From Meconema thalassinum (taxonomy: Eukaryota; Arthropoda; Insecta; Orthoptera; Tettigoniidae), in assembly GCA_946902985.2 (NCBI GenBank), contig OX336395.1, positions 288,171,065 to 288,235,064 on the forward strand: DNA of 64,000 nucleotides, written 5' to 3'. Below are positions 1 to 9,836 of this stretch, piece after piece. A program made the translations under genes and the position numbers. Each line of letters starts with the position of its first letter. Positions within the stretch are counted from its first letter, which is position 1. The notes beneath the pieces were generated by a model. The model had not been told where the DNA came from, searched no databases, and saw nothing but the letters and a program-made list of their open reading frames with translations.

Positions 1-942
1 CATCCGCATTTTAGTGTCTCGCAAACAATAATCGGATTTAAACATATGGGGTGTCGTAGGACTCGTGGTGAACTCTCCTTTTCTATGGATGAGGTAAGTC
101 CACCCCAAAATAAAAACTACCCTCACCCGAGGGTGAAGTAGTGTTTTTTTTGTATGTATGCGCACTTGGGGGCTTCTGTATGAGAGCGGGCTTTTTAAAT
201 GATTATTTATACATGAGTTTTTCTTTAATATTTATTAAAGAACAAAAAACTAATAGGTCATCCGCGTTTTAGTATCTCGCTAACCAATAAACGGAATTAA
301 ACATATGGGGTGTCGTAGGACACGTGGTGAACTCCCCTTTTCTATGGATGAGGTATGTCCACACCAAAATAAAAACTACCCTTATCCGGGGATGAAGTAG
401 TGTTTTTTTTGTATGCATGCGCACTTGGAGGCATTTGTAAGAGAGCGGGCTTTTTAAATGATTATTTATAGTTGAGATTTTTAAAAATATTTATTAAAGA
501 ACCAAAAAACTAATAGGTCATCCGCTTTTTAGTATCTCTCTAACCAATAATGCGATTTAAACATATAGAGTGTCGTAGGACTCGTGGTGATCTCCCCTTT
601 TCTATGGATGAGGTATGTCCACCCCAATATAAAAACTACCCTTATCCGGGGGTGAAGTAGTGATTTTTTGTATGCATGCGCACTTGGAGGCTTTTGTAAG
701 AGAGCGGGCTTTTTAAATGATTATTTATAATTGAGATTTTTAAAAATATGTATTAAAGAACCAAAAAACTAATGGGTCATCCGCTTTTTAGTATCTCGCT
801 AGCCAATAATGCGATTTAAACATGTAGAGTGTCGTAGGACTCGTGGTGATCTCCCCTTTTCTATGGAGGAGGTATGTCCACCCCAAAATAAAAACTACCC
901 TTACCCGGGACTAAATAATATTTTTTTGTATGTGTGCGCACT
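1..942 (+). repeat. Satellite family A, tandem units of about 260 bp
   Basis: Three full units and one truncated unit lie head to tail, with starts at about 1, 259, 519 and 778 (periods 258, 260 and 259). Every unit carries the landmarks CATCCGC, GTCGTAGGACTCGTGGTGA, CCACCCCA and GAGCGGGCTTTTTAAATG. The array enters from outside the window. The fourth unit is cut at about 942, where the LINE remnant begins. No unit has a convincing coding frame. The same family recurs in inverted orientation at 16350-16771. Confidence 0.95.
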
Positions 943-956
943 GACGGCTATCACTT

Positions 957-1253
957 TTTCTAGATATTAGCGAATCGTTAGACGATGGAGTTTCAGTCGA
1001 CGTCGTAATTATAGATTTTGCGAAGGCATTTGATGTCGTGCCGCATGACATTCTACTCCATAAATTAGCTTCGACGAAGATTGATAGAAGAGTAATTTTA
1101 TGGATCCAAGAATTTTTGACGGGTCGTTCCCAGAAAGTGAAAGTTGAAGGCCGATTCTCGGATGAAATTACCGTAACGTCAGGTATCCCTCAGGGCAGTG
1201 TAATCGGAACTTTGTTCACGAAAGAAATGATAAGAAATGGAGTAGTCATGTAG
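957..1253 (+). pseudogene. Reverse transcriptase fragment (N-terminal palm/fingers) of the CR1/Jockey-type LINE
   Basis: The open frame reads through IIDFAKAFDVVPHDILLHKL, the classic first catalytic-aspartate block of LINE reverse transcriptases (DFxKAFDxVPH). It continues with WIQEFLTGRSQKVKV and SGIPQGSVIGTLF, the conserved block just before the catalytic YADD loop. It then runs out of homology and stops at 1253. The nominal start at 1038 is a GTG. Homology extends upstream of it to at least 957, so this is the middle of a longer protein and not a true start. Confidence 0.88.
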
Positions 1254-1810
1254 GTTGTGTAGTTTCTAAAGCTTACAAATCCCTGCACTTCGTAATGAGA
1301 GTATTAAAAGGAAGTAGTACCTCTGCTAAAGAATTAGGATATTTGTCACTTGTAAGACCTATTCTGGAAAACGCCTCGGCGGTTTGGGATCCATATCAAG
1401 TAGGGCTCATAAATGAGATGGAAATGGTACAAAGAAAGGCCGCTAGATTTGTGTTCCGTGACTTTAATCCCAGGAGCAGTGTGAGCCGTATGTTAAAGAA
1501 ACTCGGGTGGGAATCCCTTGAGGCTAGGAGGATGAAATCTAGACTCTGCGCTATGTACAACACGTATACATATCAACCAGCATGGGGTGAGCTTAGCAAA
1601 CGTATGGGAAAGCCCACTTACATGGGTAGGGGCGATCACCCTTTCAAAGTTAAGGGCCGACCACAACGAACAAATTGTGGTAAATATTCTTTCGTAAACC
1701 GTACAATTGATAACTGGAACTCTCTACCTGCCGCAGTCTTAGAGCCTTTCCCCAAACATATAGGTGTGTTTAAGAAAAGACTGACTATTTGTGTAAATAC
1801 TCCAGTTTAA
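1247..1810 (+). pseudogene. C-terminal region of the same LINE reverse transcriptase
   Basis: In a different frame from the upstream fragment, the sequence resumes with VGCVVSKAYKSLHFVMRVLK and continues through YLSLVRPILENASAVWDPYQ, the typical post-palm region of CR1/Jockey-type proteins. It then has ERVQRKAARF-like residues (MVQRKAARFVF) and the SVSRMLKKLGWESLEARR block, ending near VFKKRLTICVNTPV. The first ATG, at 1295, is internal to the homology. The preceding catalytic segment is deleted and the frame is shifted, so this is a pseudogene. Confidence 0.88.
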
Positions 1811-1897
1811 TTGTTACTGAATTGTTATGTACAATTATGTATTTGTTATGTATATCTAATTTGCCACCGGGGGACACACCCCCAATTGCAAATAAAC

Positions 1898-1921
1898 GAA
1901 TGAATGAATGAATGAATGAAT
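1898..1921 (+). repeat. (GAAT)n tail of the LINE
   Basis: Six tandem copies of GAAT close the 3' end of the LINE, directly after a short A-rich stretch. This is a target-primed reverse transcription tail and marks the 3' boundary. Confidence 0.9.
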
Positions 1922-2730
1922 ATAGAAAAGTTTTCTGTAGTTTAACGAATTGACTATGAGCCATACCACGAGAGGTGTAGGTAATTGAAATTGAATCCTT
2001 AGCTGATGACCTTACTACATGTAAGCTATAGCAATGCCCGCCTATAAGCTATCATGCTAGAAAAAGAAATTTATGTTTTTTTTAAACGGAGAATGATTGT
2101 GTTTACTGTGAAATACAAATCTCAATTTAAAAATAGTTCATGTCCTACATGATGTTTGAGCTCTTTTTTTATTTATAGTCCAGACAATCGCTAACATAGT
2201 TTAAATTCAGAAGCCACGGCCGCCTCCTTTCCAATCCTACACCGTACACTGAACTTAAAATGAATAATGATCGCGTTACAGACAGCCAGTTTCAAAGCCA
2301 TGAGAAATAAGTGAACAAAGTATAAAATTCATGAGTCAGTCAGGAATTCAACATGGTGATCTTTGGACAAAAGCCAAGCGTTCTATAAACTTAACCACCA
2401 AGCTGTCATATCGACCCCTAATGGTTTGGCTGATGGTGAAAATAACATTAAATGTAAACTATAATTAAAACTAACTACACACTTATAAACTAAAAAAAAG
2501 AAATGTAAGATAAAAGTATAATAGGGCAAATAAAGGACAGAAGAAATAAAAATCAAGAATGTGGATTCAGGGACTTGAAAGGAAGGAGAGCCATAAAAGG
2601 TAGATATGAAAGTAAAAGAGGAGAGGGTCCCGCCCCAGAGGCAATGGATAAAAAGGAGGAAAACTGGATCCAGCTCAGGAATCCCTTGTGATCGCCAACT
2701 TCCAAACTGATCAGCCGTAAGCCCCTGAGG
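1922..2730. other. AT-rich intergenic sequence with a dispersed-repeat core on the minus strand
   Basis: I see no gene. At 2211-2230 the minus strand carries GGCGGCCGTGGCTT. This core recurs at 20024-20037 (minus), 38541-38560 (plus) and about 39056 (plus), so it marks a dispersed SINE-like family. A 130-residue minus-strand open frame around 2383-2775 has no recognisable domain, is hydrophobic and overlaps another frame. I do not call it a gene. Confidence 0.4.
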
Positions 2731-2773
2731 GTGTAGCCACATACAGGGTGCACCACAAGTGGTGGGGCTACAC
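2731..2773. repeat. Short inverted repeat (hairpin)
   Basis: GTGTAGCC at the left and GGCTACAC at the right are exact reverse complements, separated by 27 bases that contain further partial pairing (CACCAC against GTGGTG). It is probably a fragment of a foldback element. No function can be assigned. Confidence 0.5.
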
Positions 2774-2880
2774 ACATCCTACATTTAGTGTGGCTTGAGC
2801 AAAAGGCACGAAATAATATGAAAATAAAAAGAAGGCTGCCTCCTCACACAAGGAGGGTATCAGAAAAAAAAGCAAGGGCC

Positions 2881-3260
2881 AATTAAGTCGGAAAAGGAAG
2901 AGACTCCCTAAGCTTTGGATACCCTAATAATGTCGGAGTCGGTATAGAACAGGAGTTGACCAAGTTTGGTCGACAGGAAAGAAGACAGAGAGGAGCCTGG
3001 CACAAGTCAGTGGAATCGATGACGGACTCAGCTGGGCTCTATGCTCGTCAACCTCTTTGTGTCATATCACTGGCTTTAAGGACGGTAACACATGGCATGT
3101 GTTTATGATTCGATACTGATCCTAAGGCTATGAAGAATTGTATTAGATACTCAGATAATAATACTACTATGCATAACCCCTTATTATTTTGCCTAAGTAT
3201 AGTACATGGGACTGATGACCATGATTTGCAAGCCCCTAAGTAAAACAAAGAAACAAATTA
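2881..3260 (+). mobile_element. Probable SINE/LINE 3' fragment
   Basis: The block contains GGAGCCTGGCACAAGTCAGT and a terminal ACTGATGACCATG followed by AAGCCCCTAAGTAAAACAAA. I recognise this style of sequence from dispersed arthropod retroposons, whose 3' ends typically read GATGACC followed by GCCCCTT and an A-rich tail. No reading frame is preserved and no target duplication was found. The assignment rests on recollection. Confidence 0.4.
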
Positions 3261-4750
3261 TTTCCATTTTCAAACAGTTGGGGGTTGAGGTGAGGTGAGT
3301 TTTTTGAACGCCAAACTCATGTGGTTTTCCACTTCTACTCCAGGCAAATGCCATGGCTGCCCAACAGACAAGTGCAAAGAAAACCTAAACAAGCTATGTT
3401 TACATCAATTTGATTATTTCTTGTGAACATGTACTTGACATAAGAAGTGATGAACATTTGATGTTAAGAATAGTGAAATGGTTGCAACTGTCAAATGCTA
3501 GGACCTGATTAGCGGCTTTAAAAAAACGGAATGGAATGGAGTACACTTCCCTCAAAACTAACAAGAGTAGTGTTCGATCCCCCACAACACTCATCCTTAA
3601 AGTCAATATAAATGACTATGCACTTAAGGTCATGACGGTCTACTCCCCAATCCTACCCTTCATGGTGAAAGGCACACTCTAATACAACCATAATAGTGAC
3701 AAGTTATCTGTCAAATACCTATCTCCAGATTTACCTTGAAATTGACTAGAATTTTCTAAAATCCACGAAATTTTCCGCAAATTGACCAAATGACACAAAA
3801 TTCCCGCAAAATCCAACAAATGACTACCAGATTTATTGAAATTCCATTGATTTACCTAAGAATGGTTTAAACTACCTGAAATTGATATAAAATTAACAAA
3901 ATATATATGAAAATGTACTAAAATTCACCAAACTTCCAAAGTGGGCTACAAACCATGAAATTTATCCATTTTTCTTAAATTTACCACATGTACTCGAAAA
4001 TTCCATAATATTCCCTTTACATGTATCCTTTTTTTTTGTTGTTTCGATTACCACACTCCCTGCAGACAAATACTTGAACATGACTTTTTCGTAAACTAGG
4101 ACCTCCACATTCGACATGATAGCTGAATTTCATCTCCCATAAACTCGTCTCTGAGGTAGGTGTCAGGAAAGGCACCCAACTCTAAAAACCACACCCTCAC
4201 ATATAATTTCATAACCTCTTACGTTGAGGTTCATAACACTAACTACATTGAACGGTTTCCTTTTCACAATTCCTGTCTATACTTTCCTCTTCAAGGTTGC
4301 CAGATGCTTGCAAGGTTCCTAAAATGCAATTAAATTTAATAAATACCTTACGATGGTCTGATTTGTTTAATGATATGGTGTTGATGATTGATATACACGT
4401 TAAGACTATTTTTTTTAGGTCTTGACTGGCCTTGCAATACGAATTGACTAACCAAACATGAGTTACCTATCAGGGAAAAAAATTTGGCCACTATCTTGGT
4501 TATTGACCAGTGAGTACAGATCTAGAAAGCTGTTTATCATTTTTTGAAATCATATACAACAGAGGCTTAGACCTATAGATAAGCCATGTGACCATGTTTG
4601 TTAAACGAGACATTATACCAGAGACAATTAGGATACTTATGTAGAGCTTACCAAAAATAATGTTGTATAACAGTAAATGCTAGGCAACAAAATTTATGCA
4701 GTAATATAATACATTGTGATGTTTGAAGCCATTTTTCAGTGTTGCCTACG
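3261..4750. other. AT-rich non-coding stretch with a quasi-repetitive tract
   Basis: No gene is recognised. About 3720-4010 is made of loosely repeated short phrases such as AAATTGAC, AAATTCC and CAAATGAC. That looks like a strongly diverged short-period repeat. Similar phrase-like composition occurs at 36180-36460 and, in the other orientation, at 40080-40250. The rest is featureless. Confidence 0.4.
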
Positions 4751-4948
4751 CAAACAAATGTTTGGTGCTTTTCAGTCGGTCAACACGAAGGTACCCAAAT
4801 AGAGCTGGGTTATGCCCTGATCTTGAAATAAATTACATCCTAGTGTATTTATTAATCTTATGTAATTTATTTCAGGATCAGGGCATAACCCAGCTCTATT
4901 TGGGTATATTCGTGTTGACCGACTGAAAAGCACCAAACTTTTGTTTTG
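4751..4948. mobile_element. Foldback/MITE-like near-palindromic element
   Basis: Left arm about 4751-4838 and right arm about 4860-4948 are reverse complements with only a few mismatches, around a 21-base loop. The inner core begins GTTTGGTGCTTTTCAGTCGG and ends in its complement. The near-perfect symmetry makes the same peptide readable on both strands, so the two open frames here are artefacts. I could not find a clear flanking target duplication. The structure fits a foldback element or a MITE without a spacer. Confidence 0.82.
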
Positions 4949-5094
4949 AATATAATAAATCATCATACAATACCTGAGAGCGCTTCTAAAATTATTGATG
5001 TGTAACATGTTTCCACTCGCTTGCTATATATGTTTTGGCGTGGGGGTGATTTTCAAGAAATGAAATGCAAATGGAACTGAAATGCAACACAAAC

Positions 5095-5610
5095 AATGAG
5101 CACGCGCGGTGGCTGAGATTGATACCACCACGTACTGTCGGTTATGTAGCTATGTGGAATGTATATCACATATGACTTACTTCAAGGTTTGGAGATCCCA
5201 TTAAAGATATTCCTAAAATAAATGATCTTGAAATGGTCAATCGTTGGTGTGAAAATATTTATTATATGATATTTAATGAAAACAACTATGATTTATTAAA
5301 TGTTTATACGTTTATTGTATTCTTATTTAATGTAAGCACTCGAGGCACTATCGACCAAAATACAGCACTCTCTGGAATGTATATTGCATAATTGAAGGTT
5401 TGGTGGTCCATGAAAGGTATTCCTACAATAAATGATTTTCAAGTTGTCCTTCTATGGCGTGAAAATATTTGATATATGATATTTGCTACAAGATTTGCCA
5501 CTGGAATTATTTTACAAGTAGTTATTTTAATGACCAAGAGAGTTCACTGTTAAGAAGGTAGTGGAATGTAGGGTAACATGTAACATGTTATACATGATAT
5601 GTTGACAACT
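5095..5610 (+). repeat. Repeat family B, two diverged tandem units
   Basis: Two diverged units each carry GGAATGTATAT, a TTGAAGGTTTGG-like block, ATTCCTA(A/C)AATAAATGAT and GTGTGAAAATATTT. They are about 220 bp apart. The 3' flank contains GTAACATGTAACATGTTAT. The whole block reappears reverse-complemented at 40905-41590 with three units. No coding potential is visible. Confidence 0.8.
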
Positions 5611-5783
5611 GTAAGGCTTGTGATTTTTTAAGATGCCTTTATCCCTATATTAATCACCTAGTTTACAAGACTGATAACTGTAATGTTACGGAAAAATTTA
5701 AACAAAACCAAAATCTGCATTGAAAAACCAAAAAGTGGTTGAGCAAATATACACTCAACATGCTAAAAAACAAGAAATATATA

Positions 5784-5788
5784 CAAAC
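5784..5788 (+). repeat. 5' target-site duplication of BEL element 1 (CAAAC)
   Basis: CAAAC directly precedes the 5' LTR and is repeated directly after the 3' LTR at 13589-13593. A 5 bp duplication is typical of BEL/Pao integrases. It fixes both ends of the element. Confidence 0.88.
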
Positions 5789-7061
5789 TGTTCGCTTTTG
5801 CGAATAGTTTTGTAAGTTTTTGTTTCCCATTCGGTTTGAAGTATTTGTTTATTATATCTGCCCCATTTGTATACTTCGCCCGTAATTGCAGTGAGAACGC
5901 GGTCTTATGTATTTATTTTCTTTAAATACAACATTTGTATCAGTTGTATTTATGTGTTCAATTACTCTTGTTGCAATTACTTACCTTTTCGGAAGTATGT
6001 TATAGTAAACCTCTCTCTCCCAATATCACGATTGTACTAAGCTGAGATGTCACGTTCCCCTGGCTTAGTGCGCTGTGCTATGCGCCGATTGGCTCCTGGC
6101 TTCTCCCTCCAGCTTTGGTAACGCCGCCTACCTATGACGTCATACCAGCAATAAAACAGCTGGCCTTTCGGCCTCCTGGGTCGACTCTTCTCCGCTGGTC
6201 AACACTGCTCACTACGTACCTGCTGGGGTTATTGCCCTCTCGGGGTACCTCTTGCAGCCGGAGGCTCTTCTCCGCCGTCAACATCTCTCTTCTGGACCAG
6301 GCTGCCTGCCTGGACAGTCTAAACTCATCGGCCTTCATTTGGGCCAAATCGTCAACACGGATCTACTCTGCAAGTCTTGATTATAAGGACATAACTTCAC
6401 CAGCCGAGGGAGTTACTACCATGAGACTCCTCTTTGCTGGTCTCTTTTTTATAAGGAGAATCTACCATCATCAACTCTGGTTCCGAATCCGGAACCCTGG
6501 AGTATGCCTGACTGACCTCGCACAAGCCCCAAGCGGGCGCACTAAGCTACCGCTAGCTACTGATATCCTCAAGTAGCCGGTCTACCTTTGGAAGATGTTT
6601 AAGGAGAGCTGATACCTCCCGTATCACACAACAGAAAAGGTGGCAACCCTTTCACTCCAAACACTTAGCCCGGATTCTTTCCGTAATAAGAGTACTTAGT
6701 TTTAATTCTACTCTGGGATGGATTTAAATTATTATTGTAAGTTATTTTTATGCTCTTTTTATTCAGTAATTTTGAATTTAATCCTTTATAGGGAGTTACA
6801 GCTTGCAAGCAATTTACGTTTCCTGGAGAAACAAGTAATTTTAATTGTTATTGTTTCTTATTGTCAATTTTAAAGCAATTTCTTTGAAAGTATTCATTCC
6901 TTGCAATATATTTGCTTTATAATAAATAAATATAATTAAAATCTAAGTTTTAACATTTTTGTCTCTTCCCGCACGTTCCTTTGTTATTACGTCTTGTGCC
7001 TGAAACCTCATTCTTTCGAAATCTCCTTGATGTACCACATCCATTATGGTACACCTTTCCA
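5789..7061 (+). repeat. 5' LTR of BEL element 1
   Basis: Starts TGTTCGC and ends CTTTCCA, matching 12312-13588 along its whole length. It contains an AATAAAACAG stretch at about 6150, which could serve as a TATA-like or polyadenylation element, and AATAAATAAATA near 6922. A 153-codon open frame on the plus strand (6115-6576) is also open in the other LTR. It begins at a TTG, and the only in-frame ATG (in MRLLFAG) is lost in the second copy, so I treat it as non-coding. Confidence 0.92.
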
Positions 7062-7316
7062 TGATACCTCAACCCCGGATCGAACCCAGATCTTTACCCT
7101 GAGACCATATATATATATTCAAAAAGATGTGTAATCTATGTTGTATATTTCAGTTTACCGTGGTAACCGCAGGAAATCTGCCGAGGGATGTAAACAATCC
7201 CATCCTACCAGTACAAACAGACTTATTTCTGGAAAGCTGGTCAGCCTGGCGCTCCAAGCAGAAGTGGTGAGTCATTACAACTTCCAGCCATACCGATAAC
7301 GATCGATGATAAATTG
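7062..7316 (+). promoter_or_regulatory. Leader of BEL element 1 with a possible tRNA-like primer-binding region
   Basis: Immediately after the LTR the sequence reads TGATACCTCAACCCCGG and then ATCGAACCC. On the minus strand this looks like a tRNA T-arm plus acceptor 3' half (GGGTTCGAT). The usual PBS begins with TGG, which is absent. It may therefore be a decayed primer site using an unusual tRNA, or a tRNA/SINE fragment. A short (TA)n tract and about 200 bases of leader precede the gag start. Confidence 0.4.
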
Positions 7317-8422
7317 ATGAACTCCCAAGCTGCCTACAAGGGCCAGCTTACCCGCTTCCAAATATATTTAGCTACCCTATCTAAAGATGAACAAAACCTT
7401 GATATTACATCTCACCGTTTAAAAGCTTATGAACAGGCGTACGAGAAATATGACCTCGTGCAACTTGAAATTGAAATAAAAGTCCGTAACATCAATTGGA
7501 TAGGGAGGAAGTTGAGAGTAGTTACTTTGAAACACACGCTCAGTCCGTGGCATTAGTTAGAACTTTGACCCTGGCGTAGAAGGTAGAAGAAACTTAAGGA
7601 AGAATTAGCGACAATGAGAATAGTGTCAAACCATTGTTACTTAAAATCGAAATTCTGCATTTTACAGGAAAGGAGGAGATGTGGCAATCATTCTTTGAAT
7701 TATTTAATTCATTAGTACACGATAATGCCCCACTTCCAGAAATTCAGAAATTCCATTACTTAAAATCCACTTTGCAGGGCCCACCCCTTCAACTTATAAG
7801 GGAGCTCCCCTTAACAGGAGAAAACTATAACGTTGCTATAGAGCTTCTTAAAGGCCGCTATGGCAAGAAAAGATTATGTATACAAAACCATATTCTGGCC
7901 TTATTCAACCTGCCGGCCTTGCGCGCTGACAATTTGTCAACACTGCGAGCTTTAAGTGACACGGCCCAGCTACACGTCAGAGCATTGGCACGGTTGAATC
8001 AACCGGTCGAGCATTGGGATCTATTCTTAGTTCACTTGTTTACTTCTAAGTTTGATCCAGCAAGCTTAAAGGCATGGGAGAGGGAAATAACAAATAACAC
8101 CTCATATACATATCATTCACTGCTTACGTTTATAAATAATAGATGTCAGGTTTTGTCAGTCATAGCCTGTCATACGTCAGGAAGTGCAGACGCAAATTAA
8201 TAGCTCAAAAAAAATTGTTACAACTGTCTGTCAGCTAGGCATATGTTGCCTGATTGTTTATCTAAAAATACTTGTTCCCATTGCAAGGCTCAACATCATA
8301 CATTGCTTCACAGGTTTGAAAAGCCACGTCAGGCTCCTTTCCCTGGAAGTTCTAATGATACATCCCCAGGAGCCAATGCGCACTCTTATACACAGAGCTC
8401 TAGCTAAATTCGTAGTTCCCAG
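7317..8422 (+). pseudogene. gag: gag-like region of BEL element 1 (DUF1759), frameshifted
   Basis: The likely start is the ATG at 7317, giving MNSQAAYKGQLTRFQIYLAT, which aligns with the N-terminus of BEL element 2. The frame breaks near 7500-7560. A second segment (7634-8200) holds the DUF1759-type core, with blocks such as WQSFFELFNSLVHD, KFHYLKSTLQG and HWDLFLVHLF. The zinc-knuckle region that should follow (8200-8420) is scrambled by further shifts, and its cysteine-histidine pattern is no longer readable. In BEL elements this protein is thought to form the virus-like particle. This copy cannot. Confidence 0.88.
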
Positions 8423-8884
8423 GTGCCACTATCAACCGTATTATTAAAAGTTCAGGATTCCTCTGGTAGATGGCTTGAAGCACGTGCCTTATTGGATAAT
8501 GCCGCCACCCATGACTTTATAAGTGAGCGTCTTATTAAGAAACTTGGTCTTCCAAAGCAACCTACATTAATTCAGGTTACCGGTATTTACAATAGCAATG
8601 TTAAATCTTTGCATTTTGTTCGTATTCATATCAATCATGCTGTTAATTGTAACACAACATTACAGTTGAATTGTCTTGCCATTGATACTATTGGCAGTAA
8701 CACGCCTAGTACTTCTTTTGAAATTAGAAATTGGCAATTCCCTCATAACATTCAGTTGGCAGATCCAACATTTAATACAAGCGCTCCAGTAGACATACTT
8801 CTCAGTGCCCATGTATTTTGGCAATGTCTCCTTAGCTCTAAGGCAAAATATCACCACGAGTGTTCGTTCATCATACCAAACTAG
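8423..8884 (+). pseudogene. pol: Aspartic protease domain of BEL element 1
   Basis: The segment includes ALLDNAATHDFISERLIKKL, positioned as the retropepsin active-site turn. The motif here is D-N-A, where D-S/T-G is standard. BEL element 2 has D-S-A at the same place, so loss of the glycine predates the split, and the asparagine may be later decay. The C-terminal part (WQFPHNIQLADPTFN then DILLSAHVFWQCL) matches the BEL protease-like DUF1758 region. The frame ends at a stop at 8882-8884. Confidence 0.82.
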
Positions 8885-9836
8885 GTTCGTTAGTAACGGG
8901 TCAAGTCCCTCGCAAGTCATTTCAAAATTTCTCACAATGTCATTTTGTCAATACAAGTCTTGATTAAAACTTAGAAAGATTTTGGAAAATTGAAACTATA
9001 GATTCAGTTTCACCTTCCTCAGTTGAAAATGAAATGTGTGAAAAACTGTTTCGCGAAACAACCAAACGCACTTCCGAGGGTAGATTTGTCGTAACAATGC
9101 CCCGCGTGGATAATCCACCTCTTCTACTTGAAACACACCCTAGGGCTCTTAGAGCACCCTATACTGTGAAAAGCAAATTTAAACGTGACCCTGTTGTTAA
9201 AACTCAATATGCCACATTTATGGAAGAATATGAGGCGCTCGATCACATGGAGGTTGTTACCAAGAAAGATGATGCTTCCTATACCCCATCCGAAGTCACT
9301 TACCTCAATCACCATCCGTTTGGAAGAATGAAATTTTAAAGGAAAACATAAGAGTGGTCTTTAATGGCTCTGCATTGGATGCCAACGGAACTTCTCTGAA
9401 TGACACTTTATTATCTGGCTCTCCAATTCATTCTGACATCTCTTCTGTTTTGATGAATTTTCGCTTGTTTCCTATCGCAGTGATATCCGATATCAAACAG
9501 ATGTATAGACAGATTTTGATTGATCAACAACAGCGCGACCTTCAGAGAATTCTTTGGCGCGACGAGCCAACTAAACCTGTCAAGATTTTTCGACTAAAAA
9601 CATTAACATATGGACTAAAGCCTTGTGCTTTTTTAGCCATACGTACGTTGAAATTACTTGCTGAACAGGATGGCCCGTTGTATTCTCCTAAGGCTTCTGA
9701 AGTGTTAAAATCATCATTTTACGTTGACGATTTTCTTCATTCATTTGAGTCAGTATCCAAAGCACTTCAAGTCTCTAAAGATTTGACAGCTTTGCTTTTT
9801 GGGAGGCGAATTTTCCCTGTGCAAATGGAACTCTAA
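8885..9836 (+). pseudogene. pol: Reverse transcriptase of BEL element 1, frameshifted
   Basis: The region resumes with VTGQVPRKSF, has an in-frame stop just before NLERFW, then CEKLFRETTKRTSEGRFVVT (9034-9339). After another shift come VFNGSALDANGTSLND (9354 on), SDIKQMYRQI with the first catalytic aspartate, and FYVDDFL, an intact YVDD box. Active-site residues are therefore still visible, but at least one stop and two frameshifts interrupt the domain. A final shift at about 9800 moves the frame into the RNase H segment. Confidence 0.92.

Larger units (their letters stand above)
943..1921 (+). mobile_element. Non-LTR retrotransposon remnant, CR1/Jockey type, internally deleted
   Basis: This is a 5'-truncated LINE inserted into satellite A. 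It holds the middle of a reverse transcriptase, then the conserved C-terminal region, a 3' untranslated tail and a (GAAT)n end. The palm-domain segment with the YADD-type catalytic motif is missing between about 1210 and 1230, so the copy cannot be active. The simple tetranucleotide 3' end is typical of CR1/Jockey-like LINEs. Clade assignment is by motif recall only. Confidence 0.88.

Noticed and set aside
2383..2775. Minus-strand 130-residue open frame
   Set aside because: No domain, hydrophobic low-information translation, overlaps another long frame on the same strand, and lies in retroposon-like debris.
4723..5008. Two open frames with nearly the same peptide on opposite strands
   Set aside because: A direct consequence of the palindrome at 4751-4948, not two genes.
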